From assembly GCA_029582165.1 (NCBI GenBank), contig CM055887.1, positions 14,063,190 through 14,127,189 of the forward strand: a stretch of 64,000 nt of DNA, read 5' to 3'. Position 1 is the first letter of the stretch. Each line of letters opens with the position of its first letter. Source of the DNA: Portulaca oleracea. Lineage: Eukaryota; Streptophyta; Magnoliopsida; Caryophyllales; Portulacaceae. Shown piece by piece: positions 47,237 to 57,094 of the stretch. The notes beneath the pieces were generated by a model. The model ran no database searches, was not told the DNA's origin, and saw nothing but the letters and a program-made list of their open reading frames with translations. The translations under genes were made by a program, and so were the position numbers.

Positions 47237-48355
47237 TTTTTTGCCCTTTTTTAAAAAAAAAAAAACTTACTTGGCCTGTCTAGTGCTACTACTGAATGCT
47301 GATGTTAGCAAAATTTTGTTTGACCCAAATACTTGAATTTACTCCACCAAATAAAACTAGGTCTGGTCATAGACTTTTTGTCCGAATTTTGATATTGACT
47401 GAATTTTGGAAATAATATCTCTTTTTTTTTATTGTTCGAACCCAATTTCGACCCAAAGATGCGCTCCATCAGAATTGTCCGACCTGTAAAAAACTTATGC
47501 ATTTGGCCCTTAATAAAACCTGAAAACAAGGTTGGTTGAAGGACTACAAAGGCATTTAGATGATGTTGGTCTTTTGTCTTGGACATGGATAGGAGTGAAA
47601 ACATGCTGCCCTTTGTTTTTGGTAATTCTAGGTTCAAGTCCTGGTCAACGTAACAAAAGCTTCTAGGTTTGGAACTCGAATTTCTTGTTTAATCCACTAG
47701 TTTAAGTTCCACTTGAAAATCTTGGGCAAGGACAAGACATTTGTATGAAAAAAAATTAGAAGATGTTCATTTGGTTAGGAATGGCGTTTGGGTACGCAAC
47801 ATTAATGATTTGGGATTGAATCGCCGTGTCAGTTTCCTACCGTAAGAGAAGATTGTGATTGCGAAGCTTTTTGTATGAGCGGACATATACGCATTGGCAG
47901 ATCTAGATGATCGGATTAGGGGTTGCCACTGCATTATTGCCCTCATTTGATAAACATATAGTCCGCAACTTCAAGCATGCAATTGAAATATTGAGTTTTT
48001 GGTCTCAATTTTCAGCTCTAGATTACTGTCCTCAAGTAATGAAGTGCTAGCTTAGGTTGTGTCCTCAGCGTTGATATGATCTTGTTACCCTTCTTCTCCT
48101 GTCCATTTCCCCCTTGGGTCTACACTCTCTGACGACGCTTAATGTGTGGACCGACTTGCCAATGTGAAAAATAAACCCTGATAACTCGTACATTCACATT
48201 ATTAACAAGGTGCCAGATGTTTGTAATGCCTAGATTCAGAAACAAGTTGATGGGTATGTAGCTCTTTCTTTGCTCACCTATTTTGGGTCTGTTTGCCAGA
48301 TTTGTGCTTTGTCATGGCCTGCTTTTCTTGTTGGAAGTATTGATCAAAGTGCCAG

Positions 48356-48490
48356 GTTGGTATAGGAACATCATCCATGGAAGTGACGGCTCAGAGAAAG
48401 GCCAAGGACGAGATCAAGTTGTGGTTCAAGCCAGAGGAGTTGGTCAGTAACACACATAATGCCGAGAAGTGGATCTACGGAGAGAACTGA
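48356..48490 (+). pseudogene. NDPK: Nucleoside diphosphate kinase, captured last exon
   Basis: Nucleoside diphosphate kinase transfers phosphate between nucleotides. The fragment starts after a CAG acceptor with a Val-Gly-Arg-like coding start, then [11 protein letters not shown], and after a frame change [15 protein letters not shown] and [10 protein letters not shown] before a stop at 48488-48490. HGSDG contains the family's nucleotide-site His/Gly/Ser signature. The WFKPEEL and KWIYG ending matches the organellar type III/IV enzymes of plants. Two small insertions (TA near 48361 and one base near 48399) break the frame. No upstream exons were found, so this is a carried fragment. Confidence 0.85.
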
Positions 48491-49440
48491 ACAAGTTGTT
48501 TGTCTATGGGGTCCAAGTTATGTATAAATTTGCAATAAACTGTGTAGCGTATTAATGGTTTGTACATATAGGTTTCAAGGCGTATAAACCTAATAGTTGT
48601 TCAGGTTAACCCAGCGCTGACTAGGTTTACTAACCTCATTTAGTAGGTTCACCAGTAATAGTTGTTCAGTTACTAGTGCTTTTCAATTCGGTAAGCTTCT
48701 GCTGTAGATTTCCTTGAAATTTGATTTATTGGTTCTAATCTGACTTAACAATCCAATGTTTGATCATAGTTGGTTAATTGATTGTAGGGTGTATGTGGTA
48801 GTCTTTTTTACTGTCTTCATTTCTTGTTGTCTATGTAATCTAATTATTCTATGGTAATAATGGTATGCATTATTGCTATGCGTTTGTGGTCATGTGCAAT
48901 TTTTTTGTGACGCTTATTGTTCGTGTTTTATTAATCAATTTGGTAGTTTTTGTTGTTATATTATCATCAGAGTTGCTTTGTTTGAATAAAGCTTCCTACC
49001 TCTTGACTTACAGTTATAACACCACTACGGCACTACCACTTTGAAGGGACTAATCTCATATTTCATTTGATTAGTGTACATGTTTCCACTGCCACTTTTT
49101 GCATCTTCTCTATTGGGCACCATCCACACCTTCAGGCATTACTTGATTTATAGTGTAACTTGCCACAATTTAAATGTGGGGATCTTAGCAAAGTTCAGAC
49201 TCTTTTCTATAGTGCTATCTTGCCATATTGGGTCAAGCAAGTTACTATCTTTCTTCACTGTGAAGTGGCATTCCAATTTTTAGCAGCAAGGAAATCCTTT
49301 TCAGCTTGTTGGCGGGTGCATGAGCTTTGCAAGGCGGCACAATGAGATGTGCATGTCAATTTATGGAGCGAGCTTGCTCCTCTTAAAGATTATTAATCTT
49401 TATCTTTTGCAATTGTGTTGAATCCTTGGATTGCTCGCTT
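48491..49440. other. Intervening sequence of the Mutator-like element
   Basis: No gene recognised. An outlying GGTTAACCCAG-type phrase lies near 48605. Confidence 0.4.
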
Positions 49441-49447
49441 CAACCCC

Positions 49448-50163
49448 AGTTAATTGAAAAACTGGTTAACCTATAAACTGTTTAAGTTAACCCAGTACTT
49501 GTTGGGTTAACCACATTATTTTCCTGGGTTAACCATGACTAACTTAACTACATATTTTCATCTCAATTAACTTTTTCAAGGGAGCGTCAAGGGATTAGGG
49601 TTGGTCAACAATATATCCCCCACTCTCAAGATGGTCACAAAATCATTGTTCATGCAAATCCTGGATGGTTAACCCACAAACTGTTCAAGTTAACCCAGTA
49701 CTTTCTGGGTTAACCATATTATTTTCCTGGGTTAACAACTTAACTACATGTTTCAATCTCAATTAACCTTTTTAAGGGTACGTCAAGGGATTAGCGTCGG
49801 TCAACAATATATCCCCTACTCTCAAGATGGTCACAAAATCATTGTTCATGCAAATCCTGGATGGTTAACCCACAAACTGTTCAAGTTAATCCAGTACTTG
49901 ATGGGTAAGCCACATTATTTTCCTGGGTTAACTATGACCAACAACTTAACTATATGTTTCCATCTCAATTTAACCTTTTTCAGGATGCGTCAAGGTATTA
50001 GAGTTAGTTAACAATCTATCCCCCATGCTCAGCATGGTCACAAAATCATTGTCCATGCAACTCCATATTGGGTTAACCCACAAACTGTTCAGGTTAACCC
50101 AATATTTACTAGGTTAACCACATTATTTACTGGGTTAACCCACAAAATTGTTCAGGTTAACCC
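49448..50163 (+). repeat. GGTTAACC-rich tandem repeat, ~200-bp units
   Basis: Starts of GGTTAACC(C)A..AAACTG fall near 49459, 49666, 49865 and 50073. Each unit also holds GTTAACCCAGTA, GGGTTAACCACATTATT and TCAAGATGGTCACAAAATCA. The palindrome GTTAAC occurs three to four times per unit. Confidence 0.85.
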
Positions 50164-50499
50164 TCTGTTAATATCATGTTAGCTCAATATCAGATATTTA
50201 CTACCTCTCTTAATAGGATGGTCAATTACACTTAATTTGAAATCAATAACCCTCTCTTAATATCATGTTAGCATGAATATAGTAAATATTCGAAAACCTC
50301 AATATCTGAAAACCCTATAAAAAATTTGAAACGTTTCCTACCTCTTACTGATAAATCGATATAGATATGCAACCCAAATTTTTTGATCTAAGAATTTAAA
50401 ATTTGTGCAGGCTAAGTTTTTTTACCTCTTTTGATTTTGATGAATGGTCTAATTCTTGGGAGCTATACTGATTTTTAACGGTCACATATATAGGAAAGA

Positions 50500-52340
50500 G
50501 AAAATGGAGGACAGAGAGAAAGAAAGAGAACGAGAGAGCTAATTAAAGGATAATATAGTGCAGTCTTATTGAATTCACTGCACTGAAAGGAAAAACATCC
50601 TATATGTATTGATGATGACATCAACAATGGCATTTAGGGAAGTCAACATTTTGGGACACATCTCAATTTATACGTTTTTAATGAAGTACTAGATTAGATA
50701 CAACATAAGGCAGAAAACATAGAACAAATAAGAATAGCGAGCAAAACTGACAGACATCCTCCACCGATGAATAATCTGTTCGATTATCCTTCCATAGAGC
50801 GGATTCAGAAACACTAAACTAGTAAGCCGTCACCATGTTCACTGCGAAAACTTCTATCCTGCATTGTCGCAATCGTCATGCATCTCCTAATCCACTATGG
50901 AAGCACATCAATGGCGACCATTGTCAGAAGAACCAAGCTACGGACAAGCATGCAATGTTAGTCGCTGTCTGCCATTTTCAGCCCGTATAATACTTGCTTC
51001 GATGTCGTGGTGCAGTGGGGTTCGTGAATTTTCAGTCTTGTTTGAAATATCGCTTCCTTCATGTAGCGTGTGAAAGTACGCGTAGGGTGCCTAACCTGTA
51101 GGTTAAGAGAACAAACCAAAAACAGAAAGACATGGTCAAAACACTCAAACTTGTATCCAACAGTCTCTTAATTATCCAAATTGAGAACAATAGAATATAA
51201 CCTTATCATCATATGGTAGAGGAAAGAATTGCAGGTAGCAAAGCGAAGCTACAAACGATCCTGCGTTTACACCAAGGTAGACTTTGTAGTTTCTGACCCA
51301 ATCCGATAACCCGACCCGAATCCGCCCAACTTTATGGGTTGTGAACACGATTTTTTTACCCTAAACCCGAAGTATACCGAACCCGAAAATAGCCGGTCAA
51401 ACCTGACCCGCCCGTTTTCACCCGTAAAAATAATTTTTTAAGTTCAACTTTATTAGAATTTGTGATTTTTCTTTGTAATTTTTTAACGTTAAATTATAAG
51501 CGCTACTTATTTATTTGTTATTTCTCTAATTTAAGTCAAAATATTTACAATAATCTATTGTTACTAGAAGATAATCACCTCGGTGGATTGTCTACGGATA
51601 GTTTCAAGTTGAGGCAATGACATTTTGGATTGTGTTTCTGCAGAGGCAAGTTTCAAAACACTCGACACATGTACTAAATTCAAATTTGATGCTTCAGGAT
51701 CCAATAATTTGATCCAAAACTGGATTGCAAACCCTACAAACTAAATTCAGAACTATTGGTCGCATCTGTATTCTCACGTTTGGCCGAACATATTGCACAG
51801 ACATATCTGGAAACTTACTAATCAAGAATCAAAATCTAACATGATGAATGAAGAACTATCGCCCAATTTTTAGCATGTACTAAATCAGATAATTGAGACA
51901 TACACTCAGAGAGAGAGAGAGATGCACCGAGCAGAACGAGCCACAACGATGTTCCTCCGACGAAGAAGACGGAGAATCGTCCCGGGAAGAAGACAAGTAG
52001 CGTGAGAAACTGAGCGTTAGAACTAGCACGAGAACGGGAACTGCGAGCGTTATTCAACTTTCCCAATTCAATTCAATTCAATCAGACATCACCACTATCA
52101 TTCTACAATCTAAATTTAACGAACATCGAACCCTAAGTGCATACTTTACATATATATTAGGGATTTAAAAGAGGAGAGAGTTTTTAGGGATTGAGAAAGT
52201 GTATCGAAACCCTAACGAACAATGAACATCTAAATTTCTGGGTTTGGTTTGGAATTGAGAGTTTTTAGGGATTTAAAAGAGGGGAGAGAGAAAGTCTATC
52301 GAAACACCGTACACTTTTCATATATGATTCAATTTTTCTC
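50500..52340 (-). other. Captured gene-like segment, inward from right end
   Basis: Reading minus, a CT/CCC-rich leader (about 52340-52070) precedes an ATG at 52064-52066 opening a frame of 76 codons. Its N-terminal part is basic (MGKLNNARSSRSRASSN), followed by a hydrophobic segment (FLTLLVFFPGRFSVFFVGG) that could be a signal anchor. A second exon-like stretch with flanking CAG acceptor lies near 51094-50960 (KEAIFQTRLKIHEPH). I do not recognise the parent gene. Confidence 0.4.
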
Positions 52341-52596
52341 TCTTCTGCTTGTTAATATTATTTTTAAAAAAAACTAAATGAACATATAATATATTCAAAT
52401 AAAATTACATTATAATTGTTAAATATTCATTTCTCATCATTACACCTATACATATAGGTTGGGCTCTACTAAATAATACCTAACTGGAAATGTTTTTCTG
52501 GTCAAAGCTGAGTTTGATTTATGACAACACTAAGCTGTAAATAAACTACCTCATTTTAAATAAATCTTAAGCCCAACACTAGAGAGTAATAAACCC

Positions 52597-52605
52597 TTAA
52601 ATTTA
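52597..52605 (+). repeat. 9-bp target duplication TTAAATTTA (right)
   Basis: Second copy of 43481-43489. Confidence 0.92.
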
Positions 52606-52990
52606 TGACCGTGTGGTTTGTTGCTTTTGTTAGCCCCAGTTAGGAGAGATTGGAACTCTGTGTTATGCTAGGGTGCAAGTAATATGAAGTAATGAAATTC
52701 TTTTCTTGAGATATTGTTATACTCTTATGAAAGTGGGAAGATGTGTGGCCAATGGTCATGTGAAATGTGGAGTTAATCTCAAAGATGGAACCCTTGAATT
52801 TTGTTACAAGTATCAAAGTGTTGAAATGTGATACAATTAAATATGACTAGAGTTAAAGTTATGTTTATGGTTTTGTTACTTGTCGAATTCTTTTATGTTT
52901 TAGTCTAATATGAGTAGTTAACTTCAGAATTTGTAATTACGTTGTGAGAATAGAACCCTAGTAGCCTAAATCGAGCCTTTTGAAATCAGG

Positions 52991-53629
52991 ATGTTAGACG
53001 CAAATGATTCTCACGCCAATGAGGTTAACCAAGGCCACTCACAAACTACGGCTGAACACCACCCTCAAACCGTGGCCGAGCTCTGCCAACATTATGCCCA
53101 CTTGATATTAGGGTCGAGTACAACAACATCAGGGAACGACCTTGCTAGCATGCTGATGATTGAGATGCTGAACAAGCACAATGACCTACTGAGGAACGTG
53201 GTGGATCGACAAGGAGGAGGAAGGGAAGATGATTCCTTCGCACTCCTCCACAGGTTCAATAGCTTTAACCCGCCCACTTACACCGGGGTAGCTGACCCCA
53301 AGTTCTTTGAAGATTGGGTTATGGAAACTGAGAAGATCTTCGACGCAACCCGTTGTCCCGAGGAGCTAAGGGTAGACTTTGCTGCGTGCCACCAGAAAGA
53401 GGAGGCCGACCTTTGGTGGGCCAGTGTGAAAGAAATGCGGAACGAACCTGGTTTCAATTGGAGTCGCTTTAAGGAAGTGCTGAAGGATGGATTCTACCCC
53501 ATGTCCCTTCAAAAGGCTAAAGAAAGGGAATTTATGGACCTACGCTTAGGAGAGCTTAGTGTGCTCACTTACTCTACTAAGTTCACGGAGTTGTCACGAT
53601 TTGCCACTTTAAAAGACTTTAGTCCTTGA
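52991..53629 (+). pseudogene. gag: Gypsy gag (capsid part), truncated
   Basis: 212 codons. After a hydrophilic N-terminus comes the retrotransposon gag domain: PPTYTGVADPKFFEDWVMET, EADLWWASVKEMRN and FKEVLKDGFYPMSLQKAKE, ending in LSVLTYSTKFTELSRFA and then a stop. The normal continuation (rest of capsid and zinc knuckles) is missing here and appears inverted just downstream. The domain would form the capsid of the retroelement particle. The frame is open but lacks the nucleic-acid-binding part. Confidence 0.88.
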
Positions 53630-53674
53630 AATTAACGTACCTTTAGGAATTAGACAAGTGAGGGTACTTCGCCT

Positions 53675-54040
53675 TCATTTCTTCTTCTTTTTCCCAAGTT
53701 CTTGATAAGTCAAAGGCGGGGCGCTATGGCTTCCATGGCTTCCATTATCTCCATCACTTCCATTGTTATAGCCCCCTGAGGGCTGTTGAGGACAATAGCG
53801 GACCTGATGTTGGAAGCTTCCATACTTAAAACATCCTCCCCTCGCAGCCTTTGATTTAGAATCTCGGGAGTAATGACCAGGTCGACCACAAATGTGGCAT
53901 ATCGGTCCATTCGATGACCCACGCCCCGAAAACTGGTTGCCCTGCCAATTATTGGGGCGAAACCTCTTTTCCTGGTAGGGTGGGGGTGGGTTGAAACGGG
54001 ACGGCTCCTTCCTCTTGAGCCCCTGTGTGTCAAGTTGGGT
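53675..54040 (-). pseudogene. Inverted gag zinc-knuckle fragment
   Basis: On the minus strand LKRKEPSRFNPPPPYQEKRF is followed by CHICGRPGHYSRD and CFKYGSFQHQVRYCP, the two CCHC knuckles of gypsy gag. Both are damaged: the last Cys of the first is lost (RDSKSK) and the second has Tyr for Cys. Its orientation is opposite to the capsid part at 52991, so an inversion plus deletion has rearranged the element. Confidence 0.85.
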
Positions 54041-54256
54041 AATGATGTAAAATCCCGAGTGTTGTTTAAGGCCGCTGTTAAGTCCATCTGTCAGACTATT
54101 GGTGTTAAGTTTAAGTTTCAAGGACGAAACTTCTTTTAAGAAGGTAGTGATGTAAAACCTCGAGTTTTAGAAAGGACGGAACCATTAGGATGATTACCGA
54201 ATCGTTAGGCCTAAGTTTAAGTTTCGAGGACGAAACTTCTTTTAAGGAGGTAATGA
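54037..54256 (+). repeat. Repeated pre-LTR/LTR-start segments
   Basis: TGATGTAAAA-CCCGAG-type text occurs near 54040, 54148 and at 54254. The second and third copies are preceded by AAGTTTCAAGGACGAAACTT/AAGTTTCGAGGACGAAACTT and TTTTAAGRAGGTARTG. GGACGAAACTTCTTTTAAG is the typical end of the gypsy internal region, with the polypurine-like AAGGAGG just before the LTR. Confidence 0.8.
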
Positions 54257-54555
54257 TGTAAAATCCCGAAAAATTCAAAGGTGTTGACTGTTACAACGTT
54301 AGTAAATTAGGTTTGACTCGGTTAATTGTTAAAGGTTTTATTGTGATTATTTTGCTAACACTTGAGCTCGTAGGATCGTTGAGGGACTAACAAGGGATTT
54401 TAGTAATTTTATACGTTACGGGTATGTGCTTGGGAGTAAGGTTATATTGGTGATTCTATGTGTTATTATTATTTGGATGAATTATGTGATTTTCATTATT
54501 GCTAATATTATTGTTGTTATTATCATCATTATTATTATTATTATCATTATTATTA

Positions 54556-54598
<43 letters not shown>

Positions 54599-54775
54599 GT
54601 GATTAATATTATATGATTTCATGTGCTTTTCTTTTAATTACTTGTGAATGATGTGTTTTAGTATTGTGTTATTATTATTATTTTTGTTATTTAGAAAACT
54701 ATAATTTATTTTATTATCAGTAGCAGAAATATTATTTTCTTTTTCAAAATTATTTTATTTATTTAGTTTAGTGGG

Positions 54776-54783
54776 TATAAATA
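54776..54783 (+). promoter_or_regulatory. LTR TATA box
   Basis: TATAAATA in an AT-rich U3-like region, followed about 30 bp later by a CT-rich leader, the expected place for the retrotransposon promoter. Confidence 0.6.
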
Positions 54784-54951
54784 GTAATTAGAGACTAGAA
54801 ACCCTAATTACTCTAACTCATACCCTACCTCCTCTTCTCTCCCTCACTCCTCTTTGCTACTGCCGTCCACCCTAGCCGCCCAGACACCAGTCTGCCGTCG
54901 TCGGAAATCGTCACCGGAGTCGCGTCTCCACCTGCAGCCACCACCACAATA

Positions 54952-54988
<37 letters not shown>

Positions 54989-57019
54989 CTCTCGCCCTCT
55001 CTTCCTCTTTCCCTGTTGCACCACCGCCAACCGTCACCACCAGATGTAGTTGCCACCACCTCGCCGCCCAGACATGGCCAAGACCGTCGCATGACCGTCG
55101 GCATACCCGTAGACGCGAAAGGAAGGGCAACTGCCACACCTGTTGCTGTTGTGCGCGACTGCCTCCCAGACGTCGCCGACCACCCCTAGCCCTATCGCGC
55201 TGACTGCCCCTGCTACCACCGCCCTTGACGCCGCCACCCTCTGACTCGCCGGAAACCATCAGCATGTGCCTTAGCACTACCTCTCTGCCCTTTGCGTGAA
55301 CCCTAGGTCCTATTCCAAGTTCTTATATTGTATATTTTGCTTTTAATTTTTTTTGTTATTATTATTAGTGTAATTGTGTGTAATTGTTGTTTTAATTATT
55401 ATTATGATTATTATCAAAGGTTATAATCTTGGAAATTGATGTATATTGTGAATCACAAAGTTTCATTCTTGGTTTTTTGGAATTGGGTGTTTATGTTCTT
55501 TATAATTCTTTCACATGTTCTTTTGGTTCTTTCTTGTTGTTTATATGATCTAGAGGTAAATCATGTTTAGGATGTGTAATTATCAAAATTAATTATTGTT
55601 CGTTTAATTAAAGTATTTACATGTTTTCTTTGATTCTTGTTGGTGTTTAATCATGTCTAATTATTATGTTTAATCATGCTAAATAAGTTTAGATTGATTA
55701 AATTATTAAAGTATGATTCTTGCTTATTAGTTTAATTAATTTCATGATTCTTGATTAAATCTTGAAAAAAGAATTAGTTGTGATTCTTGATTATTAGTTT
55801 AAGTGTTTATATGTTCTTTAAATTTCATTCACATGTTCTCTTGTTCTTTCTTGTACCTTGATTCAGAAGTTCATATTTTATAATCATCAATGATTTAATT
55901 ATAGGATCTTGAAAGAGTATGTTATAAAACTCATCTTTAGGGTGAGGTTAATGTTATTTCATGCATGCTTTTAGGGTTAGAGAAATATCAAAATTGTTTT
56001 CATGTTTTACAATTTGGTTTTTATGGTAGAAAGTTTGATGTTTCGACCCTGGTTGGTTTAGATTAAATACCTTTAACCTTAGTCACTGTTTTAGGCCCAA
56101 ATTAGGACCCCGGGATCGAATGGTGAACGTAAAACCGCAATTACCAATTATATGGGAACCGGGAACGGGACAGTTTCCCCTCAGATGTTAGCTTTCATAA
56201 GAATTTTGTGGATCGGACTTTGGAGTTATATAAGTCGAGTTATACCCCGATTACCAGACCTAGGTCAAATCTGGACAGTTTGAATTGATGACCATGTTTG
56301 AGAACCTTAGGTCATGTTTTGGGTCTCGAGTTCAACATAAGAGTTTTAATAGACATCCCGAGGTTTTCGAAAAGTCCAAAATCAGACCCATAAGATATCG
56401 GAAAGCCAAGTTACAACCCTTTTTATGTGGATGCTATAATATGTCTTATTGATATAAATTATTAGTGAATGTGTTGTTGAGTGCAAAGGTTGATTTGGTT
56501 TTATTATGTGATTACTTGGAATGTGTTGGGTAATTTAAAGTGTAAATTCATGAATGATGGGAACCTATAGTGCTCCTAGGAGAGGGTTAAATAGAAGGTA
56601 GTTAATACTAACTTCGAAGGGCGCGTTTTAATTAGAGTAATTATTTCTATTTTAGGCCCGAGCTAGTTCGCGTCGTTAGTGAGCTCAAATGTGTTCGTTA
56701 TTTGCAGTGAAGTGAAGATAATCAGGTAATGGCTATGCCCTAATCCCCATTGGGATGCACTTTAAATGTGTTTTTGTTGATTTCTAATCTGTTTTTGGAT
56801 TTTTGCATCCCGAAGGGGACTTTATGCGGAAAATGTGGCCATTTGTTTTGATATTTAATTGTGATTATTGATTTATGAGTTGAGAAATTGGATGGTCTTT
56901 GATTAGTGGTTTTTATTATTGGTTTTGATAACCTGGGTTGGGTTTGACTTGAGAGCTATGAGCTGAGATTTGCATAAGATACTAATAATTCAAAGTGAAA
57001 CAATAAGCGGGTTATGTTG

Positions 57020-57094
57020 ATGCCTTTGGTGGGCGAATGTTATGATGCCTTTGGTGGGCGAACGTTTCGATATGCCTTTGGTGGGCGAATGTTA
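57020..57094 (+). repeat. Minisatellite, three units, in 3' LTR
   Basis: Same TTTGGTGGGCGAATGTT unit as at 41996-42383, but only three copies. Confidence 0.9.

Larger units (their letters stand above)
44750..47260 (+). repeat. Tandem array of tRNA-bearing segments
   Basis: Gene starts are spaced 618, 881 and 888 bp. Shared flank text (TACTTTGAAGGGTTT, TGGTTCCAA-type and AGGCAAGGAAAATG-type phrases) recurs between copies, so the unit is a roughly 0.9-kb segment, not just the gene. Confidence 0.8.
43490..52596. mobile_element. Large Pack-MULE-like element with tRNA-Thr array
   Basis: The left end GGGTTTATTACTCTCTAGT and the reversed right end agree for 19 of 19 bases; after one mismatch the next 20 (TTGGGCTTAAGATTTATTTA) agree too. 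Weaker matching (TTGGTGTTGCCAT against TTAGTGTTGTCAT, CTTTGACCAG in both) extends the terminal repeat to about 110 bp. A perfect 9-bp duplication TTAAATTTA flanks the 9107-bp element. Both are Mutator features. Inside are gene-like sequence at both ends, four tandem tRNA-Thr copies, a broken nucleoside diphosphate kinase exon and a GGTTAACC tandem repeat. No transposase was seen, so it would need one in trans. It sits in a young gypsy element, so its insertion is younger still. Confidence 0.88.

Noticed and set aside
49448..50163. GGTTAACCC repeats considered as interstitial telomere repeats
   Set aside because: The plant telomere unit is TTTAGGG; these are longer units with palindromic GTTAAC.
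54825..55277. Overlapping frames on both strands in the 3' LTR
   Set aside because: They arise from the CT-rich leader and GC-rich part of the LTR; Ser/Leu or Arg/Glu repeats only.
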